Notes: a model not told the origin generated them from the letters alone. Numbered from the stretch's first letter, positions 15,704 through 25,941 are shown. The stretch: 64,000 nucleotides of DNA from RHKX01 sp963743875 (GCA_963743875.1 CAVURM010000001.1:1178001-1242000), one strand, 5' to 3'. A program made the numbers and translations.

Positions 15704-18226
15704 TCAGACCGGAGCGTCGGCGCTTGGGCTCGGACGCCCCGACCGAATCGAGCGGCGGATCGAGGTAAAGGGATGAAAGCCCGCCTCCGCCCAGACCAGC
15801 GCCGCGGGCAGGACCAGCATGACACCGAGCAACGCAACCGAGAGATCGACGACCGTGACGAGCCCGAAGTCGCGCAGCATCGTGATCCCGCTGAAGGCGA
15901 GCACCCCGAATCCGGCGATCGAGGTAAGGCCGGACGCGAGCACCGCCGTACCGGTCCGGGCATAGGTCGAGCGCAGCGCCTCGCCGATGGTCGACCCTGC
16001 CTCACGCTCCTCGTGATAGCGAGCCGAGAGGATCACGCTGAACTCGGTGGCGACCGCGATCACCAGCGCACCGAGCGTCGCGGACATCGGATTGAGGGGG
16101 ATTCCGATCGCCTCGAGAACCAGCGCCGACCAGCCGGTGGCAAGCGCGATCGGAAGCAGTGGCACCAGGGCTCGCGACGGGGACCGGTAGAAGGCGAGCA
16201 GTACGAGCCCGACCGCGAGCAGGCCGGCGATTGCCAGCCAGTAGCGGGAGCCGGACAGCTCCTTGTTGGCGTCGGCGGTCAGCACCGGCAGGCCGACGAC
16301 CTCGGCGGTGATTCCGTCGGGCGGATCGAGCTCCGAGCGAATCTCGCCGATCAGGGCCTCCTGTTCGTCCAACGGCATGACCGGGATCAAAAACGAGACG
16401 TTCGCCACGTCGCCTGACTCCGATCGCGAGAGGATCGCCTGAGAGAAGTAGGCAGGCACGGAATCGAGAACCGCCGTCACCCGCTCGGCGCTGGGCTCTC
16501 GGCCCGAGCTCAGGTCGAAGAGGTCGGAGAGGGCTGGGCCCGGGCAGAGCTCCGTACCCGGGGCAAGGCAGCTCGGCGCAGCACCTCCGAATCCGTGCTC
16601 GGAGAGGACGCGTTGCTTGAACTCGTTCATCCATGTGATCACCTCCGGCGACGTTACGTCGCCGCTGACGATCACGTCCAGCTCCTGGGATACGCCGGTC
16701 ACATCCTGGAGGTTGTCGACGGATTCGAGCGCTGCCAGGTCGGACGGAACGAGCTCGCGAATGTCGCTGACGACCTTGGTTCCGGTGCCGGCGACCCAAC
16801 CGGTCAGCGCCAGCACCGTCGCCACGATCAGCACCCTGCCGGGCTTCTCGATCGATGCTGCCAGAGCGACTCGGGATGCTGCCGCACCGCGCCGTCGCAG
16901 CCTCGCGCCGATTCCCCACCCCGGGGCCCCGCCGGCCGGCGATGAGGCCGTCGGCCTCGCCATCGAAAGCGCCGCCAATCCCGCCGTCAGGGAGATCATC
17001 AGGGCCGCAAAGATGCCGGCGACCAGGGCGATCGCGAACTCGCGGACCATTGGAATCGGCGAAAGGGTCAGGGAGAGGAAGCCGACGGACGTTGCCAGCG
17101 CGGCGATCCCGATCACGGGCCCGCCCCGGACGGCTGCGATCACCGCCGCGGCGGGGGGGCGCTCGCCGCGGGCCGCCGCCTCCCGAAACCTCGCCTGCAG
17201 CTGGATCGCGTAATCGACGGCGAGGCCGATCACGACCGGCAGGACCGCAACCGAAGCCATCGTCAGCGTTCCGCCGAGCAACGACAGCAGACCGAACGCG
17301 AAGCCGGCGGCGCCGAGCGCGATGACTAGGGGGAGCAGCCGCAGTGGTGGGCCGAAGACGAGAACGAGAACTACGGCCATGACGAGCAGTGCGGCGGTGA
17401 AGAGGAGCACGATCTGCCCGCCGAGGGCGTCGGCGAGGCCCTGGACGATCACCGGCACCCCCGAGATGTCGTAGCTGCCGGCGCGGAGCGCGAACGCCTC
17501 CTCGCCCACCGCCGTGCGGATCAGCTCGATCGCTTCGCGACGGGTCTCCTCGGAGACGTCCGGCTGCAGCCGGATCGAGATCAACGCCCCGTCGCCGCTT
17601 GGGAACAGGTAGCCGAACTTCGGCTTGGGCGGGGCCCCGGGGCGGGTCTCGTCGAAGACGATCGACGAGACGAACTCGGTGTTCTCGATCGAGAGGCCCT
17701 GGAGCACCGTTGTCAGGCTGAGGCCGGTCGCGTTGAACTGACGGAGGGCCCGCTGCTGCTCAGCAGGGCTCGCACCCTGGAGCGCCTGGACCTGCTGAAG
17801 GATCGCCTGATTCGCCTGCGCCGCCGCCTCGTTGATGAACGTTGCCGGGCCGAAAACGACCCTGGTCGCTCCGAGGTCGGCGATGTCGCGGCAGACCTCT
17901 GCCGCGTACTGACCGCTCGCATCGGGCCTACCGGCCAGACAGGTCTCCAGGGCGAGCAGGCGACCGATGTCGTCGGTCAGCATCAGCTCCTTCAGATCGC
18001 CCTTGGCCAAGACGACGATGGGATCGTCGCCGAACCGCTCGCGAAACTGCTCGGTCCCCGCGAACGCGGCGGAGCCGTTGTCGACCAACTTGTCGGTCCC
18101 TGCGTCCGGCGACAGCCGCAGGACCCCGACGACGGTGACGATCGCAACGACGGATACGACCCCGGCGATCGCCGCCGCCGGGTGGGTAACCGACCACTCT
18201 CCTATGCGGCCAAGTAGGCGACGCAT
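15704..18226 (-). CDS. MMPL/RND-superfamily membrane transporter
   Basis: 840 residues, with the duplicated RND layout: a first helix (AIAGVVSVVAIVTVVGVL), a large extracytoplasmic loop, a block of five or six helices (about 270-430), a second helix near 460, a second large loop (490-650) and a final helix block. Members export lipids, siderophores or hopanoids; substrate is not evident. The two porter domains and helix blocks are both complete. It is downstream of an Mla-type ABC operon on the same strand, separated by a 400-bp repeat, and upstream of the thioredoxin-like gene with which it is probably cotranscribed. Confidence 0.88.
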   Translation of the reverse strand: MRRLLGRIGEWSVTHPAAAIAGVVSVVAIVTVVGVLRLSPDAGTDKLVDNGSAAFAGTEQFRERFGDDPIVVLAKGDLKELMLTDDIGRLLALETCLAGRPDASGQYAAEVCRDIADLGATRVVFGPATFINEAAAQANQAILQQVQALQGASPAEQQRALRQFNATGLSLTTVLQGLSIENTEFVSSIVFDETRPGAPPKPKFGYLFPSGDGALISIRLQPDVSEETRREAIELIRTAVGEEAFALRAGSYDISGVPVIVQGLADALGGQIVLLFTAALLVMAVVLVLVFGPPLRLLPLVIALGAAGFAFGLLSLLGGTLTMASVAVLPVVIGLAVDYAIQLQARFREAAARGERPPAAAVIAAVRGGPVIGIAALATSVGFLSLTLSPIPMVREFAIALVAGIFAALMISLTAGLAALSMARPTASSPAGGAPGWGIGARLRRRGAAASRVALAASIEKPGRVLIVATVLALTGWVAGTGTKVVSDIRELVPSDLAALESVDNLQDVTGVSQELDVIVSGDVTSPEVITWMNEFKQRVLSEHGFGGAAPSCLAPGTELCPGPALSDLFDLSSGREPSAERVTAVLDSVPAYFSQAILSRSESGDVANVSFLIPVMPLDEQEALIGEIRSELDPPDGITAEVVGLPVLTADANKELSGSRYWLAIAGLLAVGLVLLAFYRSPSRALVPLLPIALATGWSALVLEAIGIPLNPMSATLGALVIAVATEFSVILSARYHEEREAGSTIGEALRSTYARTGTAVLASGLTSIAGFGVLAFSGITMLRDFGLVTVVDLSVALLGVMLVLPAALVWAEAGFHPFTSIRRSIRSGRPSPSADAPV

Positions 18227-18274
18227 CAGCCATCCAGGTTAGGGGCCTGACGGGCGCCATGGGGCCGGTTGTCG

Positions 18275-18595
18275 TTCCCGGCGGAAGCCGCCAGACCGCG
18301 GGTCCTGTCGCGGGGTGGATCGCACCGCTCGCTGACGCTCGGGTGTCGATCCGCGCCCGCGCCACCCGCGGATGGGGATTCCACGAAGATGGACCCTGAG
18401 CGCTCCGGCTGAGAGGGTTCCGAAGGTGAAGTCGTAGAAACCCACGCCATAGGTGGCTAACACCGACCTCACCCCAACAAGGCCCCTCGGCAGGCGGGTG
18501 AACGGTGGCCAACCTGCCAAGTCCTCCCTTCCCAGCCCAACCGACTCTCACCGGCCGGCGGGTTGCTCGGCAGGCCACGCCGACCTGAAGCCCCA
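18275..18595 (+). repeat. Composite intergenic repeat, copy 1
   Basis: Two conserved blocks around a stem-loop. Block M1 (about 18285-18370) contains CGCTCGCTGACGCTCGGGTG and GCGCCACCCGCGGA; a hairpin spans about 18425-18473 (GGTGAAGTCG with CGACCTCACC, imperfect); block M2 (about 18475-18590) contains CCCCTCGGCAGGCGGGTGAA and TCTCACCGGCCGGCGGGT. The same order is found in copies near 26.1 kb (inverted) and 41.6 kb, and a diverged M2 near 61.1 kb. It sits between the Mla-type ATPase stop and the MMPL start; no ORF is convincing here. Confidence 0.85.
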
Positions 18596-18620
18596 GCCCC
18601 CGCCCCACCCCGCCGAGGTC

Positions 18621-19614
18621 CTAGTCCATCGCCAACGGGCCGTCCACCTCTGCGTTCAGAAACTGGCGGACGAAATCGTTCTCGGACTCGAAGAGCTCCT
18701 CCGAGGGTCCACTCTCGACGATCCGGCCCTTCCAAAGGACGGCGATGAAGTCCGCAATACGCCGCGCGGTGCCGAGATCGTGGCTGATCACCAGGTAACA
18801 GCCGCCGTTCTCGTCATGAATCTCGCGAATCAGCTCGCAGAGCAACGCGGTCCGGACCGGATCGAGTCCGGAGTCGGGCTCGTCGAAGAAGACGATCGCG
18901 GGGTCGAGCACCAAGGCACGGGCGAACCCGGCGCGCTTTCGCATCCCGCCCGAGAGCTCGTTCGGCATCTTGTAATGAGCCTCGGCGAGGCCCACCTCGA
19001 GCAGCCGACGGTTGCAGATCTCGGAGATCTCGTCCTCGGACTTGTCGGTGTGCTGACGCAGCGGGAAGGCGGTGTTGTCGTAGATGTTCATCGATCCGAA
19101 CAGCGCCCCGTCCTGGAACAGCAGCCCGAACTTCTTTCTCATCTCGAAGAGCTCGTCGTCGGTCATGTTCGGCACCGATTCGCCGTGAACGAGGATGTCG
19201 CCGGCGTCCGGGTAGAGCAGTCCCACGATCAGCTTGATCAGCACGCTCTTGCCGGTGCCAGACGGTCCGAGAACCATCGAGACCTCGTCGTTGGGAAGTC
19301 CGAGGTTGAGCCCGTTCTGGATCCTGGTGTTGCCGAACTGCTTGACCAGGTCGATGACCTCGATCGCGATGTCGCTGCCGGCATCCTGCTTCTTACCGGT
19401 GTGCCAGCGGTAGGGGTTGGTATCCCCGGGCTCGACCCCGGGGATCGTGTAGTCGACATTCAGCTTGCCGAGCTCGGGAGCCGCCGAATCTGGATCGTCG
19501 CCGAACTCGTCGGTGGGCGAGGGCGCCGCGGGCGCAGGCGCGGGCAGCGGGCGCAGGCGGAGCTGTGTATCCCTCTTGGTTATCCCCTGCCACGGTCTCC
19601 TCCTCGTCGTTCAT
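18621..19614 (-). CDS. Mla/MCE-type ABC ATPase, N-terminal frameshift
   Basis: ATPase of a phospholipid or sterol importer of the MlaF/Mkl type. Walker A GPSGTGKS, signature LSGGMRKRAGFARAL, Walker B IVFFDEPDSGLDP and H-loop VISHDLGTA are intact; FDEPDSGLDP is typical of this group. The core alone starts at ATG 19277, but coding similarity extends upstream (AIEVIDLVKQFGNTRI), and a natural start MNDEEETVAGDNQ at ATG 19614 lies 3 bp after the permease stop in a different frame. One extra base in the Ala/Pro-coding GC run near 19555-19570 would join them, giving about 330 aa with an unusual acidic, Pro-rich N-terminal extension. Confidence 0.85.
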
Positions 19615-19617
19615 GAA

Positions 19618-20412
19618 TCAGCCACCGATCGGTGCCCTTGGATTTGCGCCCCAGAAGACGAGCGTCCCCATCATCCCGATGATGTGCACCAGGACGATGT
19701 TCAGCACCATCGACTTCGCGGTCGCGGTTCCCACCCCGACCGGCCCGCCTCCGGCCGTGTAGCCGTAGTAACAGCCGACGAGCACGATGGCGGTGGACAT
19801 CATCATGGCTTTGATCATGCTGAACACGAGGTCGGGTGGATTCTGGAACATCCAGAAGATCAAGAGGTAGCCGCCGCTGGAGGTGTCGCCGATCTGCTCG
19901 ACCACCGCGATGTAGGAGGCGACGAACGCGATGCCGATCGCGGCCAGGTACATGAACGGAATCGTGATCCAGGCAGCGAGCAAGCGAGTCGCGGCGAGGA
20001 ACGTGACCGGCTGGATCCCCATCACCTCGAGCGCGTCGATCTCATCGGAGATCCTCATTGCGCCGAGCTCGGCCACGATTCCGGTACCCACCTTCGCGGC
20101 CATCATGTAGCCGAATGCATAGGGCGTGACCTCGCGGAGGTCACACCAGGCGGCGAAAGTGGCGGCATAGGCCGGGGCGCCGACCGAGCGGTTGAAGTAG
20201 GCGCCCTCGATCCCGCACTGCAGGCCGAGGATGAAGACCAGGCCCCAGATCACGATCGTCGAGCCGAGGATCAGCACCCCGGCCTGGCGCAGTGCTTCAC
20301 CGAAGAAGTGGAAGACGCGACCGGAAAAGACGAGGCCCATGACGCGCAGGCAGAAGCGGGAGATTTCCCCCATCGAGGTAAGCCACTCCCGCGGCACCGC
20401 CAGCCAGCCCAT
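19618..20412 (-). CDS. MlaE-family ABC permease (second permease)
   Basis: 264-residue membrane protein. MlaE hallmarks are visible: the MMAAKVGTGIVAELGAMRISDE segment, the EIDALEVMGIQPVTF loop and several hydrophobic helices. In MCE systems two such permeases (YrbEA, YrbEB) pair with one ATPase. Start ATG 20412 is 13 bp after the first permease stop; an upstream extension to 20565 is an artefact of overlap. The ATPase gene follows within 4 bp. Confidence 0.92.
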   Translation of the reverse strand: MGWLAVPREWLTSMGEISRFCLRVMGLVFSGRVFHFFGEALRQAGVLILGSTIVIWGLVFILGLQCGIEGAYFNRSVGAPAYAATFAAWCDLREVTPYAFGYMMAAKVGTGIVAELGAMRISDEIDALEVMGIQPVTFLAATRLLAAWITIPFMYLAAIGIAFVASYIAVVEQIGDTSSGGYLLIFWMFQNPPDLVFSMIKAMMMSTAIVLVGCYYGYTAGGGPVGVGTATAKSMVLNIVLVHIIGMMGTLVFWGANPRAPIGG

Positions 20413-20425
20413 CAGACGGGCACCG

Positions 20426-21232
20426 TCACTTGATCGTGCTGATCTCGGGGTGGGTGGCGAGCAGCGTTTGGGTGAAGACGTAGTTGAACGCGAAGACGCC
20501 CATGAAGGCGACCACGACCGCCTGATTGACCGCGGAGCCCACGCCCGCAGCACCTCCGGACGCATTCATCCCTTTGTAGGAGCAGACGATCGCGATGATC
20601 GCGCCGAACAGGGTCGTTTTCAGCACCGAACCCCAGAGGTCCGTGACGGAAGCATTGTTGAACAGGGTGGCGAAGAAACCTCCGAGCGGCTCGCCGTACG
20701 TGAGCATGGCGAAGAGCCCGCCGCTGATCCCGAACAGGAGCGCGTAGATGTTGAGCAGCCCCGTTACCAGCATCAGGCTGAGGAAACGGGGGACCACCAG
20801 GTTCTTGATCGGATCGACGCCGAGCACCATCAGTGCGTCCAGCTCCTCACGGATCTTGCGGGCCCCGAGGTCGGCGGTGATCGCCGTGCCCGCGACGCCG
20901 GCGACGACCACCGCGGTGACCACTGGCGCGAACTCACGGACTGAGGCGAGGATGAAGAAGCCGCCAAGCCGGTCCAGGGAACCGAACAGAGCGAGGAAGT
21001 TGGCCGCCTGCAGACCCGGTGCGCCGAACCCGAACGCAACCGTGCTGATCAGCAGCGGGAACCAGCAGAGCTGAAGGGCGAAGAGGAACTGGCTGACGAA
21101 CTCGCCGCCGTATGGATAGGGAGGCTTGACCGCGGCAGTGAGGGTCTTCCCCGTCAAGATGATCATGTTCCCGACCTGCTCGAACAGGCCCTTGGCGGGA
21201 AGGAACGCTCTATCGGCTGCTGCTCTAACCAT
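20426..21232 (-). CDS. MlaE-family ABC permease (first permease)
   Basis: 268 residues. ADLGARKIREELDALMVLGV and VAGVAGTAITADLG match the MlaE family core; hydrophobic helices follow. First gene of the operon permease-permease-ATPase. In most actinobacteria yrbEA-yrbEB lead into a series of mce genes; none follows here, and none precedes it, since the upstream gene is a divergent lipoprotein. Confidence 0.92.
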   Translation of the reverse strand: MVRAAADRAFLPAKGLFEQVGNMIILTGKTLTAAVKPPYPYGGEFVSQFLFALQLCWFPLLISTVAFGFGAPGLQAANFLALFGSLDRLGGFFILASVREFAPVVTAVVVAGVAGTAITADLGARKIREELDALMVLGVDPIKNLVVPRFLSLMLVTGLLNIYALLFGISGGLFAMLTYGEPLGGFFATLFNNASVTDLWGSVLKTTLFGAIIAIVCSYKGMNASGGAAGVGSAVNQAVVVAFMGVFAFNYVFTQTLLATHPEISTIK

Positions 21233-21377
21233 CTCTCTCCAGGGGAGGGTTGGCCCTGCGCCTCACCTCCGGCCCTGAAACTTAGTCCATAGCGAGGCGT
21301 CGCGCCACCCGCACGCACGGAAGTTGAGGTATCCGATGATCACTTGGGCTGCCGCAACCCTCTCGGAGCGGAAATCG

Positions 21378-22109
21378 ATGGAAAATCCAAGCGGCGACCG
21401 GGGGACCCCGTGGTATGTTGCCCGCGCTTTGGGGGAGAGACCTAAAAGCCCCGGCGGACCACTCCGCTTTGCCTCCGCTCCCGCGATCCTCGTCGTCCTC
21501 GCGGCTCTGGCAGTGGCCCTCACCGCCTGCGGCGGGGACGATTCCACGGTCCAGCAGAACGCGAACGAGCCCTCCGGCGACTTCCCGGTCGAGGTGACCA
21601 AGGCCAAGTTCCCCACCGAACAGCGCCTCGCCCTGACCTCCGACCTCGTGCTCGGAGTCGAGAACACGGGCGAGGAGGCGTTACCCGAGCTGGCGTTCAC
21701 GATCGAGACCAATGACGGTGTTGCCGACGGATCATTCAAGGTCCGGATCGCCGACCCGGCCGCCGCCAACCCGAACCGTCCGATCTGGATCCTCGAGAGC
21801 GGGTTCCCACAGGCGACCGACGAGCCGAAGCCCAGGGGAGGCTCGGGCGGGCTTCGCGCCCAGACGAACACCTTCGGCTTCGGTCCGCTCGAACCGGGCG
21901 AGGAGAGAACGATCATCTGGAGGGTCACGGCCGTTGAGGCCGGTACCTACACTCTTCACTACCGCGTCGAGGCGGGACTCGACGGTGAGGCAAGGGCCGT
22001 TACAGCGGACGGCGAGGAAGTGAAGGGCAAGTTCGTTGTCACGATCGACGAGAAGGCGCCGCAGGCGACCGTCAACGACAAGGGGCAGGTCGTCACTGAG
22101 GGCGAGTGA
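21378..22109 (+). CDS. Secreted lipoprotein of unknown function
   Basis: About 243 residues with a lipoprotein signal: a hydrophobic run PAILVVLAALAVALTAC with the lipidated Cys near residue 51, then GGDDSTVQQ. The mature part is beta-rich (DLVLGVENTGEEALPELAF, ERTIIWRVTAVEAGTYTLHYR) and resembles CARDB/Ig-like domains that bind or scaffold at the cell surface. The N-region before the hydrophobic run is unusually long, so the start is uncertain (ATG 21324, 21339 or 21378). Its end overlaps the next gene's 5' region, so the two are likely cotranscribed with the PQQ-type dehydrogenases. Confidence 0.65.
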   Translation: MENPSGDRGTPWYVARALGERPKSPGGPLRFASAPAILVVLAALAVALTACGGDDSTVQQNANEPSGDFPVEVTKAKFPTEQRLALTSDLVLGVENTGEEALPELAFTIETNDGVADGSFKVRIADPAAANPNRPIWILESGFPQATDEPKPRGGSGGLRAQTNTFGFGPLEPGEERTIIWRVTAVEAGTYTLHYRVEAGLDGEARAVTADGEEVKGKFVVTIDEKAPQATVNDKGQVVTEGE

Positions 22110-23322
22110 GTCGCTGGCATGCGCGCTGCTCGCCGGCGCGCTGATGCCGATCCTCGCAGCGGGTTGCGGAGGCGACGACGGGTCTGCCACGGTCGGCCCG
22201 ACGACGACTGCAACCGCGACAACGACTCAGCCGGGCAACGGGCATCCTCAAACCGGCGACGGCCGAGGGGGGGTCGAGCTGAAGCAGGTCGGTGACTTCG
22301 AGGCTCCGTTGTACGTGACCCAGCCGGCCGCAGACGGCGAGGACATCTACGTTGTCGAACAGGGCGGCACCGTGCAGCGCGTACGGCCCGACGGCACCAG
22401 GACGACCTTCCTCGACATCTCCGACGAGGTCGTCAGCGGCGGGGAGCAAGGGCTCCTGTCGATCGCGTTCGCTCCCGATTACGCCCAGTCGGGGCTCGTG
22501 TACGCCGACTACACGAACACCGACGGCGACACGCGGGTGGTCGAGTACAAGGCCGTGGATGGTGAGGTGGACCAGTCGAGCGCGCGCGAGCTGCTCGCGG
22601 TCGACCAGCCCTTTGCCAACCACAACGGCGGGCTGCTCCAGTTCGGGCCCGACGGAATGCTCTACATCGGCCTCGGCGACGGCGGCGGCGGCGGCGACCC
22701 GGATCGCCGGGGCCTCGACCTCTCGACGCCGCTCGGCAAGATCCTGCGGCTCGATCCGCGACCGGACGGGAATTCCCCCTACACGGTGCCCGCGGACAAC
22801 CCGTTCGTCGGCCAGGAAGGCGCGGCGCCCGAGATCTACTCTTACGGGTTGCGCAACCCGTGGCGCTTCTCATTCGATCGCGAGACCGGCGACCTGACGA
22901 TCGGTGACGTCGGGCAGGACACCGTCGAGGAGATCGACATCGTCGCCCGGGGCGAGGGTTCGGGGGCGAGCTTCGGCTGGTCGGCCTACGAGGGTGATCA
23001 GCGATTCAATGAGGACCAGAGCTCCCCCGAGGCGATCCCGCCCGCCCTCGTCGCCCAGCACGAGGACGGCAACTGCTCGATCACCGGCGGGGTCGTCGTC
23101 CGCGACGAGGACCTCCCCACCCTCTACGGGCGCTACCTGTACGCGGACCTGTGCGTGGGCGAACTGCGCAGCTTCACCCCCCGCCCCGGCGAGCTCGCGA
23201 GCGACGACACCGCGCTCGGCCCGGAGATCGATCGGATCGCCAGCTTCGGCGAGGGAGCCGACGGCACCGTGTACGCGGTGTCGATCTCCGGGCCGGTCTA
23301 TGAACTGTCGGCAACGCGTTGA
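22036..23322 (+). CDS. PQQ-dependent sugar dehydrogenase-like lipoprotein (single domain)
   Basis: Six-bladed beta-propeller of the glucose/sorbosone dehydrogenase (sGDH/Asd) family. Conserved features: VELKQVGDFEAPLYVTQPA, GEQGLLSIAFAPDY, NHNGGLLQFGPDGMLYIGLGDGGGGGDP, RLDPRPDGNSPYTVPADNPF and GLRNPWRFSFDRETGDL. A lipobox (LAAGC) follows the hydrophobic run, so the enzyme is anchored outside the membrane. The start is unclear: the open frame begins at TTG 22036, overlaps the preceding lipoprotein by 74 bp and gives a long Arg-rich n-region. The known family oxidises aldoses using PQQ, but many members lack proven activity. A two-domain relative follows. Confidence 0.85.
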   Translation: MSRSTRRRRRRPSTTRGRSSLRASESLACALLAGALMPILAAGCGGDDGSATVGPTTTATATTTQPGNGHPQTGDGRGGVELKQVGDFEAPLYVTQPAADGEDIYVVEQGGTVQRVRPDGTRTTFLDISDEVVSGGEQGLLSIAFAPDYAQSGLVYADYTNTDGDTRVVEYKAVDGEVDQSSARELLAVDQPFANHNGGLLQFGPDGMLYIGLGDGGGGGDPDRRGLDLSTPLGKILRLDPRPDGNSPYTVPADNPFVGQEGAAPEIYSYGLRNPWRFSFDRETGDLTIGDVGQDTVEEIDIVARGEGSGASFGWSAYEGDQRFNEDQSSPEAIPPALVAQHEDGNCSITGGVVVRDEDLPTLYGRYLYADLCVGELRSFTPRPGELASDDTALGPEIDRIASFGEGADGTVYAVSISGPVYELSATR

Positions 23323-23342
23323 CCCTGCGATAGGCTGACTTG

Positions 23343-25719
23343 GTGAATAGGCAGACCATCCGTCGCGGGGCGGCCATCGCCTTCGCCGGCTCGCTGCTGA
23401 TGGCGCTGATCGCCCTGCTTGCCGTTGCCGATCGAGGCACCGCCGAGCCACTCCCGATCGGCAACGGCAACGGCGGGGCCGAGCTGACGGAGGTCGGTAG
23501 CTTCGACGAACCGGTCTACACCGCAGCCGCGCCCGGAAAGGCGAACCGCAAGCTCCTGTTCGTCGTCGAGCGCGAGGGGACCGTGCGTGTGAGCCGCAAT
23601 GGCAACACGCTCGATCAGCCCTTCCTCGACATCTCCGACCAGCTCAAGCTCGGCTTCAGTGAGCGCGGTCTGCTGTCGATCGCGTTCGATCCCGGCTATG
23701 CCGACAACCGACGCTTCTACGTCTACTACACCTCGGCGCCGGACGGGGACATCGTCGTCGAGCAGTTCAAGCGCGCAAGAGACGACAAGGTCGTCGCCGA
23801 GCCCGGCTCGGGCCGCGAGGTCATCTCGATCCCGCACGGCCCCTACCCCAACCACAACGGGGGTCAGGTCAGCTTCGGGCCCGACGGCAACATGTGGCTC
23901 GCCACCGGTGACGGCGGCTCCGGCTGCGACCCGGCCGAGAACGCCCAGAACATCGATTCGCTGCTCGGCAAGCTGCTGAGGATCACCCCGCGGAAGGCCG
24001 GCGGCTACGAGGTTCCCAAGGACAACCCGTTCGTGAAGAGGGCCGGAGCCGACGAGATCTACTCCTACGGTCTGCGCAACCCCTTCCGCTTCTCCTTCGA
24101 CCGGGAGAGGAGGTCGATAGCGATTGCCGACGTCGGCCAGGGCGCCTGGGAGGAGATCAACTTCGCGAAGGTCTCCAGGGCCTCGGGCGCCAACTTCGGC
24201 TGGGACGCCTACGAGGGCTACGCCCCGCTCCCGCCCAGCTGCCCCGCCGACGCCAACACGCCGCCCCCCGAAGACGCGACCTTCCCGATCCTCGCCTACC
24301 CCCATTCGAGCGCGGATCCGGACCAGTACACGGGCTGCGCAGTGATCGGCGGTCCGGTCGTGCGCGACGAACGGCTCAGCTCGCTCTACGGCCGCTACCT
24401 GTATTCCGATTCCTGCGACGGTGGCCTGCAGAGCCTCCTGCCCGACCGGCCGGCGGCGACCGGCGACCGGCCCACCGGAATCACCGCTGAGCTTCCCAGC
24501 TCGATCACTGAGGGCCGCAAGCACCGCGTCTACGTCACATCGCTCTCCGGTCCCGTCTATCGGCTCGACCCCAGCTCCGAGCCCAACGCCGCCGCCGCTT
24601 CCAGCGGAACGAGCACCAGGGCCGGCGATGGAGAGGGGGCCTTCCGGGCGAAGAAGCTCGGCAACTTCAAGAGTCCGGTCTACGTGAGCGGTCCCGAAGG
24701 GGCAAAGGGGTTGCGCTTCGTCGTCGAGAAGGCCGGCAGGATCAGGACGGTCGGACCAGGCGGGCGCACCAGCACGTTCCTGAACATCAGCGGCCGCGTC
24801 TCCGACGACGGCGAGCGGGGATTGCTGTCGGTCGCGTTCCCACCCGACTACGGCCAGAGCGGCCTCTTCTACATCTATTACACCGACGACCGTGGGGACA
24901 TCGTCGTCGACGAGTTCAAGCGGTCCGCCGACAATCCGCGCAAGGCCCGGCCGCAGAGCCGCCGCCGGGTGATCAGGATCAAGCACCGCCTGGCGTCCAA
25001 CCACAACGGCGGGCAGGTCCAGTTCGGGCCGGACGGCCTGCTCTACCTCGCGACCGGCGACGGTGGCGGCGGCGGCGACCCGGACGAGAACTCACAGAAC
25101 CTCGATTCCCTGCTCGGCAAGCTGATCAGGATCGACCCCCGGCGCAGCGGCAACCAGCCCTACACGGTCCCCGGCTCGAACCCGTTCGTCGGGGTTGCGG
25201 GCCGCGACGAGATCTACTCCTTCGGGCTGCGCAACCCGTTTCGCTTCTCCTTCGACCGCCGGGGCGGGCATCTCGTGATCGGCGACGTCGGCCAGGACAC
25301 CTGGGAAGAGATCGACTACGTGACGCGCAGCTCGGCCGGAGGGGCCAACTTCGGCTGGGATGCGTTCGAGGGCTTCGGCCCCTACGACAGCACCGACGCC
25401 AGCTCGATCCCGGCCGGCCGGGTGACGCCGCCGATCCACCAGTACAAGCACACCGACGGCAACTGCTCGATCACCGGCGGCTACATCTCCCGCGACCCCA
25501 GGAACCCATCGCTCGAGGGCCGCTATCTCTACGCGGACTTCTGCAAGGGCCAGATCCGCAGCCTGGTCCCCGACGAGAGCGGGGCCAGCGACGATCAGCC
25601 GGTTGCCGGCCTGCCGTCGCTCTCCGGCATCGCCGGCTTCGGCGAAGACACCGAGGGTCGCGTGTACATCGCCGATCTTGGCAAGCGGCGGCGTTTACAC
25701 CATCAGCCGTAGGAAGTAG
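23343..25719 (+). CDS. Two-domain PQQ-type sugar dehydrogenase, C-terminal frameshift
   Basis: About 790 residues with two complete sGDH-type propellers in tandem, residues roughly 40-410 and 430-790. Both repeat the hallmarks: FSERGLLSIAFDPGYAD and NHNGGQVSFGPDGNMWLATG in the first; DGERGLLSVAFPPDYGQ and NHNGGQVQFGPDGLLYLATG in the second; both end with IYSYGLRNPFRFSFDR or its variant. A signal or anchor helix is near the start (AIAFAGSLLMALIALLAVA) without a lipobox. The written frame ends LGKRRRLHHQP at 25712, but one extra G near 25679 removed gives ASGGVYTISRRK, the family's usual last blade, and ends at 25719. Confidence 0.85.
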
Positions 25720-25737
25720 TCGCTTGGCCCGGGTGGG

Positions 25738-25941
25738 CTAGCTGAGCCGGACGTAACCGGCAAAGGGCTCTGCACCCTCGCGCTGTACGTCGGCAAGGGT
25801 GAACGCGTGATCGCGGTCGCCATCCAGGCGCGCGGGCTCCGCTTCTCCCTCGGGCACCAGTCGGGTCCCGTCAGCGAGCTCCAGTACCTGCGGAAGCTCC
25901 GTGACGACGGATCCCTCGGTTGCTGTTACTTGAATTGCCAT
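25738..25941 (-). CDS. Short hypothetical protein
   Basis: About 67 residues from ATG 25941 (MAIQVTATEGSVVTELPQVL), acidic, no membrane segment or signal peptide. LELADGTRLVPEGEAEPARLDGDRDHAFTL is strand-rich. An upstream start at 25953 or 25992 is possible. It is convergent with the sugar dehydrogenase and upstream lies an inverted repeat copy. Coding probability is moderate; no family recognised. Confidence 0.4.
   Translation of the reverse strand: MAIQVTATEGSVVTELPQVLELADGTRLVPEGEAEPARLDGDRDHAFTLADVQREGAEPFAGYVRLS

Noticed and set aside
18275..18595. Composite repeat as an insertion sequence or MITE with transposase
   Set aside because: No transposase frame in any copy, no clean terminal inverted repeats or target-site duplications could be seen.
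18453..19616. 387-residue frame on the plus strand over the Mla ATPase and repeat
   Set aside because: Antisense to the ATPase and starts inside the composite repeat.
23298..25004. 568-residue frame on the minus strand across the sugar dehydrogenase
   Set aside because: Antisense to a two-propeller protein; Asp/Val/Gly-rich with no hydrophobic core.
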